A stretch of 64,000 nt of DNA from Sceloporus undulatus (lineage: Eukaryota > Chordata > Lepidosauria > Squamata > Phrynosomatidae): positions 10,839,778-10,903,777 of the forward strand of contig NC_056524.1 of NCBI RefSeq assembly GCF_019175285.1, in the 5' to 3' direction. The position numbers and the translations under genes are program-made. Shown here one piece after another: positions 10,365 to 20,915 of this stretch (position 1 is its first letter; each line of letters begins with the position of its first letter). A model generated the notes under the pieces. It was not told the DNA's origin. It saw only the letters and a program-made list of their open reading frames with translations, and searched no databases.

Positions 10365-10767
10365 CAAGCTTCAAAACGGAGTTGAAAACCATCCTGTTCA
10401 GAGAAGCCTTCCCAGGCATTGCATAATTGTTGCTTACTATTTGATGTTCTTTTGGTGCCTGTTTATCAAACCATTTCCTGTATTGCTATGTACTGTATAT
10501 GTATTATCCTACTTGAGAGTATGTATTTTTCCTGGAAGAAAATTAACCATCCATTATGAAGCCAAGCCCTCCCTCCAGTCCATCAACCTTGGTCCAGGCC
10601 TCGGAGGTAGAGAGGAACTGCTGGGCCTTTTACCGTTTCCCTCCACCACTCCCTTCTCCTTCTGTGTCATGTCTTTTTAGATTGTAAGCCCGAGGGCAGG
10701 GAACCATCTAACTAAAAAGATTGTATGTACAGCGCTGTGTAAATTTACAGCGCTTCATAAATAAAGG
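10365..10767 (+). mobile_element. L2-type LINE 3' end
   Basis: Starts in the decayed ORF2 end ('aaaaccatcctgttcagaga'). It contains the L2 hallmark 'tagattgtaagcccgagggc' and ends 'tttacagcgcttcataaata' before a (TAA)n tail. Confidence 0.8.

Positions 10768-10833
<66 letters not shown>
10768..10833. repeat. (TAA)n tail
   Basis: About 21 ATA/TAA units forming the expanded 3' tail of the L2 copy. Confidence 0.95.
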
Positions 10834-10889
10834 GAAAGGGTATTTCTGAACATATGGACCTGGCATCCTTAATTTATGTCCCTCTGAGA

Positions 10890-11112
10890 CCTGGAGACAC
10901 TGTGGTGTAGTTTTTTGAGTGTTGGACTATGACTCTGAAGATCAGGATTCAAATCCTCTTGGCCATGAAAATCCCCTGGGTGACATTGGGCAACTCACAT
11001 TCTCTCCTCTGAACAAATCTTGCCAAGAAAACCCAGTAATAGGTTTGCCTTAGGTCACTGTAAATCAGAAACAACTAGAAAGCACACAAGAACAACAGCA
11101 GCAGAAGAAGAA
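10890..11112 (+). mobile_element. SINE-A
   Basis: The tRNA-type head has an A-box-like 'gtggtgtagttttttgagtg' and a B-box-like GATTCAAATCC. The body 'caaatcttgccaagaaaacc' and tail 'gaacaacagcagcag' follow. Confidence 0.85.
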
Positions 11113-11269
11113 GCTCAAGTGTTGACTAGTTAGTATGCAGGTAAACACTCTCTTTTGGATTAACCAATAAAATTTAGCCCATCATAATCTTATATTAGGC
11201 TGAAGTCCTGTTAATTAGCCCCGTCTAGAATATGCCCATTCAATGAATTGTTGAATGGTGAACTGACAC

Positions 11270-11400
11270 ATTTGATGTTTTATGTCTTCAAGTTGATTCT
11301 GACTTGTGACAACCCTGTGATAAGGTTTCTAAGCAACATTTCTTCAGAGGTTTATCACTGCCATGGTTTCATTCCTAACCTGCAGACAACATGTAGCTAT
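11270..11400 (-). mobile_element. SINE-A, 3' half only
   Basis: 'cttcaagttgattctgactt' and 'ggtttctaagcaacatttct' match the tail half. The tRNA head is missing. Confidence 0.65.
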
Positions 11401-11738
11401 TATGAGTAGCTCCCATTAATTTCTTTGTCTTCCATGAACTGATCTAATTCCCTCTCAATGTCATCTACGCTGACAGTCTTCATGGCACTCAAGGGCTATG
11501 AATCTTATACAGGAGCGGGACAAAAAAAAGCATGTATTCATTGTAGAAGAATGATAGGAGAGAAAGTCCCATGTGCTACATGATGGTCCAAAACTTTTGA
11601 TTTCTTAAAAAGCCCAACATGTTTTGGCCTTATCACCTATTGGATTCCTCATGGGCGATTATCAGAAATTTCTGGACTTGTAGTCTGCACTCTCAAAGTG
11701 GACCTTCTCAGTATTAGAAGGAACTGATCTTCATCATC
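11401..11738. other. unassigned sequence
   Basis: No gene and no named repeat. A possible further dispersed repeat lies around 11405-11510, but I cannot assign it. Confidence 0.4.
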
Positions 11739-11741
11739 TAA

Positions 11742-11958
11742 GGGCCTGAATAGAAAGGCCAAAATAAAGCTGCTTTGGGTCACTTTGGAGGTATGCTGTT
11801 TAAATTATGCATGCGCCATAAGAATCCAGAAGCCACACCAAAGCCACACTCAGGACTGGAGCATGGCTTTGGCGTGGCTGCCAGCCTCTTAGCCATTTAA
11901 ATAGCCTACCTCCAAAGTGACCCGAAGCAGCTTTATTTTAGCCTGTCTGTTCGGACCC
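11742..11958. mobile_element. PIF/Harbinger-like MITE, complete
   Basis: A 217-bp palindromic element with ends GGGCCTGAATAGAAAGGC and, reverse-complemented, GGGTCCGAACAGACAGGC. Exact 3-bp duplications TAA (11739-11741 and 11959-11961) flank it. A TWA target and GGG ends are the Harbinger signature. The arms, including 'aataaagctgctttgggtca', pair over most of the length. Confidence 0.85.
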
Positions 11959-12003
11959 TAACAAAGTACTTTCTTTTATCTGTCCTGAGTCCCCCCCCCA
12001 GAT

Positions 12004-12248
12004 GTTGTTGTTGTTGTTGTGGTGGTGGTGGTTATGTGCCTTCAAATTAACTCTGACTTATGGCAACCCTATCAGATTGTTCTTTTCTTGGCAAGATTTA
12101 TGCAATTGATGTTTGCCATTGCCTTCCTTTTAAGCTAAGAGTGTGAATTTTCCAAGGTCACCCAATGGATTTCCAGGTCTGAGTGAAGATTTAACTCCTG
12201 TGTCCTGGACTCCAACGCTCAAACCACTGCCATGTTGATGCTCTTCAC
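12004..12248 (-). mobile_element. SINE-A
   Basis: Runs from the (TTG)n tail complement, through 'cttatggcaaccctatcag' and 'aaggtcacccaatgg', to the head complement 'ccaacgctcaaaccactgcc'. Confidence 0.85.
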
Positions 12249-12469
12249 TGGAGGACCCATAAGGTTTTTGTACCATAAAGGAAGAGGGAAGAAACCCTTC
12301 TTTTCTACCCATTGTCTTTACACCATGGTTTGCATTAACAATGGTTTGTGTTTGTATATAAGCCATGCCAAATCATAATTAACAGCACAAAGGCAAGGAA
12401 GGAGGACATTGTATCACAGAGGAAAGGAGGGAACTTGTGGAGCTAGAAGCTCATTAGCCTACTCCCAGT

Positions 12470-13136
12470 CTCTGTCTAACAAAATTAATTTCAACAGGGA
12501 TGAATGTAAGGTACTACACACTGAGGCAACAAAAATGAAATGCACAAGTATAGGATGGGATTCAGCTGCATTGAAAGCAGTACATGTGTAAAGGATTTAG
12601 GGTTTAGACCACAATGTAAACATGAGTCAACAGGGTGATGCAGTAGCCAAAAAAGCCAATGCAGTTTTGGGCTGCATCAACAGTATAGTGTCCAGAGTGA
12701 GGGAAGTAGTACTGCCACACTATTCTGCTTTGGACAAACCTCACCTGGAATACTGTGTCCAGCTCTGTGTCCAGCACCACAGTTCAAGAAAAATATTCAC
12801 AAGTTGGCACATGTTCAGAGAAGGTCAACAGAGCTGACCAAAGGTCTGGAAAAGAAGTCTTTATGAGGAATGACTTAGAGAGCCTGGAGAAAAGAAGACT
12901 GAGAGCTGACATGCTATTTAAAGGGATGTCAAGTAGAAGATAAGAACCAGCTTGTTTTCTGTTTCTTCAGAGGCTAGAACACAAAACAACGGATTCAAAT
13001 TACAAGAAACGAGATTCCATCTAAATATTAGGAATAATGTCTTCACTCTTAAGAGATGTTCAACAGTGGAATACTCTGCCTCAGAAAATGGTGGGCTCTC
13101 CTTGTTTGGAGTTTTTTAAATAGAGGTTCAACCATC
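12470..13136 (+). mobile_element. CR1 LINE 3' region, upstream piece
   Basis: Follows the CR1 ORF2 C-terminal third in order: 'NFNRDECKVLHTEATKMKCT', 'VNMSQQGDAVAKKANAVLGC', 'YSALDKPHLEYCVQL', '[13 protein letters not shown]', 'PSLEVF'-like. Several frame breaks. A SINE interrupts it at 13137. Confidence 0.9.
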
Positions 13137-13380
13137 AGCTTTCAAAAGTGCTTCAGTAGTGTTTTGAGTGTTGGACTACGACCCTGGAGACCAGGGTTCA
13201 AATCCCTGCTCAGCCATGTAAATCCACCAGGTGACCTTGGGCAAGTCATACTCTCTCAGGCTTGGAGGATGGCAATAGCAAACCCCCTTTGAAGAAACTT
13301 GCCAAGAAAACTCCATGATAGAATTAGGTTAGGGTCATCATAAATCAGAAACAACATGAAGGAACACAACAACAAACAAA
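13137..13380 (+). mobile_element. SINE-A inserted in CR1
   Basis: The complete head 'gttttgagtgttggactacg' and B box GGTTCAAATCC are present, and the tail ends 'cacaacaacaaacaaa'. CR1 sequence resumes right after. Confidence 0.9.
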
Positions 13381-13462
13381 TTATTTTATGTATTCCTGTT
13401 TGGTAGGGTGTTGGAGTAGATGACTCTTGTAGTACCTTCAAACTCTAAGACTCTATGTTTCT
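13381..13462 (+). mobile_element. CR1 LINE 3' end, downstream piece
   Basis: 'tgttggagtagatgactctt' to 'actctatgtttctatta' is the decayed CR1 3' UTR and tail that belongs to the copy broken at 13136. Confidence 0.8.
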
Positions 13463-14817
13463 ATTATGCTTAACCATAGTTAGAAGAACACTCAAATTTC
13501 ACTTGTACCAAGCTATAGCTGTACAGAAATACTCTGAAAAGAGGGAACACACTCTCCCAAGATGATCCTAGGCCACCAGTTGTTAAAATACAGGACACCG
13601 TACGGTTGTGCAACTTTTCATAAGCGTTTAATTAACATAACTTAATTATCAAATTGCATTTTGTACTCAAGATGACTCAATGGCGTTGCTTTCACTGCTG
13701 TGCCACGTTCACAACAAAAGTCCATCAGAGTGCATGCAAATCGCCCCAATGGAGCTGGTCCAGTTTCCTTTGTTCTGTTTTGCTGATCAGTTGCATTCAC
13801 ACATTTTAGTATTGATCATTGCGGTTCCCTCTGATCTACTGTTAACAGTACCAAGTCCAAAGAGGTTTACTCTGGAGTAAGTCCCGCTGTGTTCTATAAA
13901 TATTATGCCCTCTCCCAAGTGTGTTTAGGGCTGTTCCTAAATCCTGTTAAGTAAGTTTAGATTTTTACTCTACAAGAGCTTTCATGACTCTCAAGGCCCA
14001 AGATTTAGTTAAAAAAAAAATACAGATCAGTCAATTTGCTTTTCTTGGTACTGTATTAGAATAACTTAGCATTCTTTTGCAAACCCTAATGAATATCCTG
14101 GCTGGCACCCACCATACACAAGCACAGGGAATTTCATTGAAAGGTCTGGTAGGGTATAAAAACAATGTCACATAGAATTAGTCATGGCTGTTTCAGAAGA
14201 ACAGCTCCCGTCAAAATAGACTAACATCAGATATATCTATCAATTGCACAGGCTTATAGTTCAACACAAACTGAGGCCTAAGGAATATATGACCATGAAA
14301 TTATCACAGTCTGTAAAAATAATGCCCCAAAGAATTAAATATGTCTCTGTTTTACAATTCACAGCTATGTAACCTGGATGAAGGAGGCTGGAAGCTGAGA
14401 TCATAACTTAGGAAGGAGTTGTCTTTTTATTTCAGCCTATGGTTGTCAGATGTAACCTTGCACTCAACACTGTGGAAAATTGTTAGGTTTCAGTAATTTC
14501 GCATGCACACACACAAAATTCTTATTCATCTCTAAGAAAATTCCATGAAGAATGAATGAATTGTACTCTGTCCCTCCAAAGAGAGACCCATGCATATAAG
14601 TAGGCATCAGCAACCAATGTGGACACAAGTGAGAATTTGCATTAGCATTCTACCAGATGGGTGGACGCATGCAGCAACCTCCCCTAAAACCATATTTTAA
14701 CACTGTACATATTTTTAATGCAACCCTAATTTGGGAGATTTTAAAAAATACTTCCTGTATTTAGTGATATAGCCTGTATCTAGGACAATTGTCATTACAA
14801 AAGGCTAAGTGTACATG
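13463..14817. other. repeat-free island, candidate conserved non-coding element
   Basis: About 1.35 kb without named repeats or coding signs. The part 13600-13900 holds a perfect octamer ATGCAAAT (13735-13742), a SOX-type CCTTTGTTC about 30 bp on, and TTAATTAA-like words near 13630. This combination occurs in neural enhancers, but the link is inference. No gene is recognised. Confidence 0.35.
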
Positions 14818-15056
14818 AGTACAGGGTTTAATGGTTTGGCACTCGACTAGGACACTGGGAGACTACGGTTCAAATCCCAGTTCAGCCATGGAAACCGATT
14901 GGGTGACCAATTCACACTCTCTCAGCCTGGGAGGATGGCATTGCCAAAAAAATCCACCCCACTGAACAAATATTGCCAAGAAAACCCCATGATAGGGTCA
15001 CTTTAGGGTCGCCATAACTTGAAGACACACCACCACCACAATAACAACAACAAGAG
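14818..15056 (+). mobile_element. SINE-A
   Basis: Head 'taatggtttggcactcgac', B box GGTTCAAATCC, body 'gccaagaaaaccccatgata' and tail 'ccacaataacaacaacaag'. Confidence 0.88.
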
Positions 15057-15109
15057 CTGGATTGGGCCCCTGACATTTTCTGATCTCCTTTTTTCCCCCA
15101 GAAGCATCC

Positions 15110-15310
15110 AAAAGTTGCATCTACACCGCAGAAATAATGCAGTTTGACACCACTTTAAGTGTTGGTGCTCCATCCTATGGAATCCTGGAATTTGTAGTTT
15201 TATGAGGTCTTTAGCCTTCTCTGCCAAAGAGTGCTGGTTCCTCCTCAAACTACAAATCCCAAAATTCCATAGCATGGAGTCATGACAGATAAAGTTATCT
15301 TAAATGGTCC
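15110..15310. mobile_element. Pal-1 palindromic MITE
   Basis: A clear copy. It starts 'tgcatctacaccgcagaaat', carries the 'ctatggaatcctggaatttg' / 'aaactacaaatcccaaaatt' arms, and its right end is worn. Confidence 0.85.
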
Positions 15311-16177
15311 TACTCAATCTATAACTAATTTTGGTTTTAACAGTGGGTGGGTGGGGGGTGGGGCATGTTTCGACATATTTTTGACAACTGCTGTTAAAGC
15401 TCAGCCCATTTTCTCTGGCAGTGAGCCAGTGACACTGGGCATGAACTAGCAAGAATTTCTCCTGTGCCAGAACCATTGGAACGAACAGGAGCTTCATAAT
15501 GACCCAGCTATGAAATGCATTTCAATGGAGCTCACAGCTCAGCACCTCCTGGCAGAGTGTATCCTTTTAATTTTGATGGCATTTGAGACTTCCAATACAA
15601 CAGACCACCTGAACACTCCCATAAACAGGAAGACAACTGCTGCAAGAATCATGGGGGAATCTGCAGTAAATGGGAGAAATTCCAAACCTGAGATAGGTCA
15701 GGCATGACACGTTTATGTCCATGTCACTGAGACAGTGGAGATTATCAGTCGGGGACAGGAGCGAAGCAGATCGCTCTCCCATCTTTATCCAGTCTGTGAC
15801 CGTGTTCATGTGAAAGACATTCATATATGTCACGCCGATCCTGTCATTATCCTGTCAACGAAGTTGAATTGTATTAATGGGTCCTTCTTTTAATACAAAA
15901 TGAAGGACAAGGACAGGTCAATTCCATCTCACTGATGGGAAAATGACAGAATCAGCATGACAACATATAAAAAATCTTTTGTGCCATCATGGTCACTACC
16001 ACAGGTAGATGGGGAAATGTCCAGATCAGTGCAACATCGTGTGAAAGTCCTTCCCACAGCTGTCGATAAGGATGGGACAAGGACGCCCTTTTCCCCATCT
16101 GATTATCTCCAGTGAATCCACTCTGGGCTTTGGTCTTCAGTGTTAAGAGCTGTCCAAGGTGCTGAACATATTGGGAG
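15311..16177. other. unassigned sequence
   Basis: No gene. The central part (about 15690-16110) has words repeated within it, such as GACAGGA/AGGACAAGGACAGG and GATGGG-AAAATG, suggestive of an old DNA element. I cannot define its ends. Confidence 0.4.
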
Positions 16178-16400
16178 ACTGGTGGTGGTTGTGTGCCATG
16201 ACACTAAGGTGAACCTATCATGAGGTTTTCTTGGCAAGATTTGTTCAGAAGAGGTTTGCTATTGCCTTCCCCTAAGGCTGAGAGAGTGTGACATGCCTAA
16301 GGTCACCTAGTAGGTTTCATAGCCAAGCAGGAAATTGAACCCTGGTCTCCAGAGTTGTTGTCCAGCACTCAAACCACTAAGACGCTCTGGCTCTCATTTG
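16178..16400 (-). mobile_element. SINE-A
   Basis: Tail complement 'tggtggtggttgtgtgcc', body complement 'atgaggttttcttggcaag', head complement 'ccagcactcaaaccactaag'. It splits a short dispersed repeat ('gagctgtccaaggtgctgaa' / 'taaagttcaggttaaaacct') whose parts also occur at about 30210-30310. Confidence 0.85.
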
Positions 16401-16954
16401 GAGATTAGGAGTCCAGGGAGCCACATTTGTTCCTTTAAAGTTCAGGTTAAAACCTGGTGAGGAATCACTGCCCCACTGTCAAGGAAGCCATCTATCAAGC
16501 CCAAAGAATTGCATGAGTGTTCACTGAACCAGGCAAACACATTACATATTTATAGCAACATGATTCCATGTTTAACTGCCATGACAACATGAGCCAATGG
16601 AGCTCTCTGGCTCAGGATTCAAAATGCCCTCTTCCTAAACCATAAATCCCAGGACTCCATGGAATGTTTCTATAAAAGTTCAAGTGGAATCACAACACTA
16701 TCATGGTATACTACCAAAGGGTCTTTGGGAACCACAATCCACATTCTATAGGGTCTACACCAGACTGTCATATAACCGTCAACCCCTATGCTATGCAGAA
16801 TGAGGTGGCAAAATCGTGGACTGTAACACTTCCAACTGTAGAGAGAGGGAGTTCATTTATCTGAATGCTCCTCCAGGAAGAAACTCGGTTTAATAATCCA
16901 ACATTTCAGGGAAGAGATTAGTCTTAGCCAGGTGCAGGCAGAGTATAACCCCTT
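16401..16954. other. old repeat remnants, no gene
   Basis: 16590-16700 has Pal-1 words ('aaaccataaatcccaggact'). The rest is unassigned. Confidence 0.45.
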
Positions 16955-17187
16955 TGTTGTTGTTTGCCTTCAAGTCATTTCTAATTTAGGATGATCCTAT
17001 CATGGGGTTTTCTTGGGAAGTTCTTTCAGAGGGAGTTTGCCATTATCATTCTCTGAGGTAGAGAGAGCATGACTTGCCCATGCCCAGGATCACCCAGTGG
17101 GTTTCTATGGCTAAGCAGGATTTGAACCCTGGCCTCCAGAGTCACAGTCCAACACTCAAACCACTATGCCATGCTGGCTCTTTCCTA
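16955..17187 (-). mobile_element. SINE-A
   Basis: From 'gttgttgtttgccttcaagt' through 'tcatggggttttcttgggaa' to head complement 'acactcaaaccactatgcc'. Confidence 0.88.
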
Positions 17188-17784
17188 TAACTTTATGAGC
17201 TGTACTTATGAGCTCTTTCCCATAACTATTTCTAGCAAAAAGAGATGAATTGGTCTTCCTGAAGACTTGCAGAAGTAGTGGCTGATCTCTCAAATGGGTT
17301 GCACCACTTCCCTGCAATATTTTAATTTCTTTTTTCAAACCCAGAAGTGAATTTTCAGCTATTTTCAGTTTTTGCTTTATTTTTGCTTAGTCAGTGAGGT
17401 CTCTAAAATTTTCTGTACAGCAGAAAACTGGGCCCTAGACCTGCCAAAGAAGCCCTGCCTCTTATCTAAATCTTTCTTTCTGGTGTGTGGTTTTTTCTGT
17501 GTAAACCAGCAATGGATAACTGCCAGTTTTCTCTATGTAAAGGACAACTGTCAGAGTTGCACTGGCCTCCCAGAAGACCTGGGCCTCATTCCCACTTACA
17601 GATAAAGCAGTGTGCAATCAGAATTGATGGATCAATTCGCCAAACCCACAAAGCTTTTCACTGTTCAAAAAATGCTGACTTGCCTATCTGATCTCTTGCG
17701 GTATCTGTGACTACAAGATGAACAAAAGGGAACATACTTATCTAGTTGCCTGGGGGTCTTCCTTAACTCATCACAGGTAATCAG
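17188..17784. other. unassigned sequence
   Basis: No gene or named repeat. Short open frames lack any signature. Confidence 0.5.
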
Positions 17785-18132
17785 GGATGTATCCACATTG
17801 CACAACTATACCAGTGTGATGTCACTTCGACTGTCATGACTCCATCCTCTGGAATCCTGGGATTTGCAGTTCAGTGAGGAACTAAGATTTCTCTTTTAGA
17901 GACCTCAAGGCTACTCCCCTGAAATATAACTCCATGGATACTTTGATGAAGATACCTTAATCTCACTATTCTCAGGTTACCTTCGTTACTTTACATTGGG
18001 CGAGTTCCTTAGGGCTCTATGGCAGAAAATTCCAAGCATCTCGCCAAACTACAAATCCCACACCTCCATGGGATGCTATAATGGCAATTAAAGTGGTACC
18101 AAACTGCTACAATTGTGCCATGTGGATATACA
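17785..18132. mobile_element. Pal-1 palindromic MITE, expanded middle
   Basis: The left arm begins 'tatccacattgcacaactat' and holds 'ctctggaatcctgggatttg'. The right arm holds 'aaactacaaatcccacacc' and ends 'gccatgtggatataca'. About 130 bp of extra DNA lies between the arms. Confidence 0.7.
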
Positions 18133-18411
18133 ACAGGTGAATGGAGATTTACAGCCCTTCTGGATATAGGAAAAGTATTACCTATGAGCACCACATGTAG
18201 GCCAGAAATGTGCACAAAGTGTGATGGGAAGATATCCACCTATGCACACACTGGGAGAAGGAAAGGGCAACAGCTGGCTGACAAGTAATTGCTATTCATT
18301 TATAGGGATGCCTCTGTCTTGCAGGTTGTAGCACACATCCAGAAAAACCTAATCTACACAACATGAAAGCAACTTCCATATAGAATGTGGTCAGGTCCCA
18401 AAATGACTTAG

Positions 18412-18600
18412 GGACAAAACAGACAGCCCCAAAGTGGTGGCATAGTGCATCTAAATGCTGTGCCAAAGAAGTGCCATGACACCAGTTGGGCGGGCAACAT
18501 GATGCCGGCATCAGAGCAAAGTTGGGTGCACAGCATGCGGTTGCCATGACCCCACTCCACCTCAATGCTGGCATTTTATGCCCGTCTGTTTAGCCCCTTC
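18412..18600. mobile_element. PIF/Harbinger-like MITE
   Basis: Ends GGGACAAAACAGACAGCCCC and, reverse-complemented, GGGGCTAAACAGACGGGC. The left flank is TTA and the right flank TTC, a possible worn 3-bp duplication. The interior is palindrome-prone (GTGGCATAGTGCATC, GATGCCGGCATC). Confidence 0.65.
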
Positions 18601-18626
18601 GATAGCTTATTTTTAGCTTAGACTAA

Positions 18627-18851
18627 GGGTGCATCTACACTGTAGAAATAATGCAGGTTGACATCACTTTAAGTGCTGCAGTTCCATCCTATGGGATCCT
18701 GGGTTTTGTAGTTTTACAAGCTCTTTATCCTTCTCTACCAAAGAATGCTAGTGCCCCAGAAAATTACAAATCCCAGGATTCTATAAAATGGAGCCATAGC
18801 AGTGAAAGTGGTGTCAAATTACATTATTTCTACAGTGCAGATGCACCATGA
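18627..18851. mobile_element. Pal-1 palindromic MITE, well preserved
   Basis: Ends GGTGCATCTACACTGTAG and CTACAGTGCAGATGCACC. The arms pair over about 90 bp with the centre near 18735. Useful as a reference copy for the family. Confidence 0.9.
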
Positions 18852-18984
18852 AACAGAGGATGGATTTACTGCCCTAATGCAGGCTGGCCTCATAATCACC
18901 CTATAGACATGTCACAAAATATGTTTTTCACATGCAAAAGCATATAAGGGCATACATTTTTTTTTCTTACAGCCAGGTAGAAAG

Positions 18985-19155
18985 CAAATCAGGCAGAGAA
19001 TATTATAGGCATTCATACCTGGAGATAAGAGGGTCTCCAGCCCTGACTGGCAGCAGCTCTCTAGCCTTTCAGGCACCTATCGCTAGTTTAAAATGTCAGT
19101 GATAGAAATTGAGATCTTTTGCATATGAAGCATGTGCTCTACCACTGAGCTACAG
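18985..19155 (-). mobile_element. SINE-C, tRNA-derived
   Basis: The minus strand begins with a near-intact tRNA 5' half, GCTGTAGCTCAGTGGTAGAG, with a good A box and anticodon-arm region ATGCTTCATATGCA. The B box has decayed. The body word 'agctgctgccagtcagg' is typical of a widespread reptile tRNA SINE. Confidence 0.7.
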
Positions 19156-19159
19156 CAGT

Positions 19160-19372
19160 CTACACTGCAGAATTAATGCAGTTTGACACTACTTTAACTG
19201 TTATGGCTCAATGCTATGGGATTGTAGGATTTGTAGTTTTATGAAATATTTAGCCACTCCTCTGAGAGAGCTCTGTTGCCACAACCTACTACAAATCCTA
19301 GGATTGCACAAGATGGAGCCATGACAGTTAAAGCGGTGTTGAACTGCATTGATCCTGCAGTGTGGCACCTGC
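19160..19372. mobile_element. Pal-1 palindromic MITE
   Basis: Starts 'tctacactgcagaattaatg' and ends 'cattgatcctgcagtgtggc'. It abuts the SINE-C head. Confidence 0.88.
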
Positions 19373-19596
19373 CATAGATTTCTGCAAAACTAAGGCCCGC
19401 TGGGTCCAAGGCTTCCTTCCATGAAAGTGGGCATACACCAAATCTTGCAGCTGATTTCAAAAGGCATTTCAAGTTCTATATAAGCCCTTTGCCAGTCATT
19501 CTGCTTAGGGAACCTTTTTATCTATGGGACACTGGATTAAAGAGGAGAAAAGCAGGAACAATGGACCTTTCATTTCAGGATTTCTCAGACTCAGAG

Positions 19597-20075
19597 CCAG
19601 CATGGCATAGTAGTTTTGGTGTTGAACTACAGCACTAGAGATCAGGGTTTGATTTTCTGCTTGGCCATGAAACCCACTGGCTGACCTTGGCCAAGTCACA
19701 TGCTCTCAGCCTCAGGGGAAGGCAATAGCAAACCTCCTCTGAACAAATCTTGCCAAGAGGAGCCCTGGTGGCGCAGTGGTTAAATGCCTGTACTGCAGCC
19801 ATTTACTCGAAACCACAAGGTTGTGAGTTCAAGACCAGCAAAAGGGCCCAAGCGCGACTCAGGCTTGCATCCTTCCGAGGTCACTAAAATGAGTACCCAG
19901 ACTGTTAGGGGCAAATTAGCTTACTTGCTAATTAGCTTACTTGCTGTTCACCGCTATGATCTTTGGAATAGCGGTATATAAATAAAAAACAAACAAACAA
20001 AAACAAAAAAAGAAAACCCCATGATAGGGTTGCTATTTTTTGGAAACTACACGAAGGCACACAACAACAACAAAC
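19597..20075 (+). mobile_element. SINE-A split by SINE-B
   Basis: The first part 19597-19758 covers head and body up to 'cttgccaaga'. The second part 20014-20075 continues 'aaaccccatgatagggttgc' to the (AAC)n tail. The join restores the family sequence 'gccaagaaaacccc', so SINE-B (19759-20009) is an insertion. Confidence 0.9.
19759..20009 (+). mobile_element. SINE-B inside SINE-A
   Basis: tRNA head 'gagccctggtggcgcagtgg' and B-box-like GTTGTGAGTTCAAGACC. The 3' part 'ggaatagcggtatataaata' plus an A-rich tail is L2-like. An AAGA duplication flanks it (19755-19758 and 20010-20013). A 16-bp tandem duplication (TAATTAGCTTACTTGC) sits at about 19914-19942. Confidence 0.85.
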
Positions 20076-20204
20076 CATTTTAACAGACTCGTCTTTCCAA
20101 GAAAACCAAGCATCAGTTGATTTAAAAAGAAAGACTCCAACACGGCACTAAACTGAATAAATGAATCACACATCACTCAACTGCCAACAGAGGTGGGCAA
20201 AGTG

Positions 20205-20325
20205 AAACCCTTCATAAGTTGTTGTGCTGCAATTCCCATCATCCCCAGCCACTACAGACAGTAGACTGCTGGAAGCTGCAGTCCTACAGCATCTGGAGGG
20301 CAAGTTTTCACCTTCTCTGGTCTTA
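20205..20325. mobile_element. Pal-4 small palindromic repeat
   Basis: 'ctgcaattcccatcatcccc' faces 'ggaagctgcagtcctacag' and 'catctggagggcaagttt'. Same type as pieces at 21226, 51268, 56395 and 63055. Confidence 0.55.
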
Positions 20326-20496
20326 CATGTTTAGGTTGCAGCCCCCCATGAAGCCTTTTTATGGTCCCAAGAGCTCCCCAGAGGCTTAGAAAAATGGGGA
20401 AAATAAATAATTATCCCAAAATGCATTCTAGGAGGTTGCTAGTTTCCAGCCAAAGTGCAAAGCTTTTAGGAATAGCATTTAGGCATCCAGAGAAAA

Positions 20497-20915
20497 GAGA
20501 GCCCGTGTGATGTAATGGTTTGAGTGCTGGAATAGGAGTATATCTGCACTGGAAAGATAATGCAGTTCAACACCCTTTTAAGATAATGCAATTTGACACA
20601 GTCCTATGGATTGTTAGCTTTACAAGGTCTTTAGCCTTCTCTGCCAAAGAGAGCTGGGGTTTAAGAAAAAAACAAATCCCAGGATTCTGTAGGTGGTGTC
20701 AAACTATATTATTTCTACAGTGTATATGCACCCTACGACTCTGGGAGACCAGGGTTCAAATCCCCACACAGCCATGGAAACCCACTGGGTGACCTTGGCC
20801 AAGGCACACTCTCTCAGCCACAAAGGAAAGCAAAAAGAAACCCCCTCTGAACAAAACTTGCCAAGAAAATCCCGTGACAAGGTCACCTTAGGGCTGCCAA
20901 GAGTCAGAAATTATG
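20497..20915 (+). mobile_element. SINE-A split by Pal-1
   Basis: Head 'gtaatggtttgagtgctgga' runs to about 20534. The family sequence resumes at 20733 as 'ctacgactctgggagaccag' and proceeds to 'gggctgccaagagtcagaaa'. The intervening DNA is a Pal-1 copy. Confidence 0.9.
20535..20732. mobile_element. Pal-1 inside SINE-A
   Basis: Ends GAGTATATCTGCACTGG and ACAGTGTATATGCACC. Flanking ATAGG/CTACG may be a worn 5-bp duplication of the SINE's CTACG. This copy shows the MITE moved after the SINE family was in place. Confidence 0.85.

Noticed and set aside
19110-19155. Functional tRNA gene
   Set aside because: The 5' half looks like a tRNA, but the 3' half and the B box are decayed and a SINE body follows.
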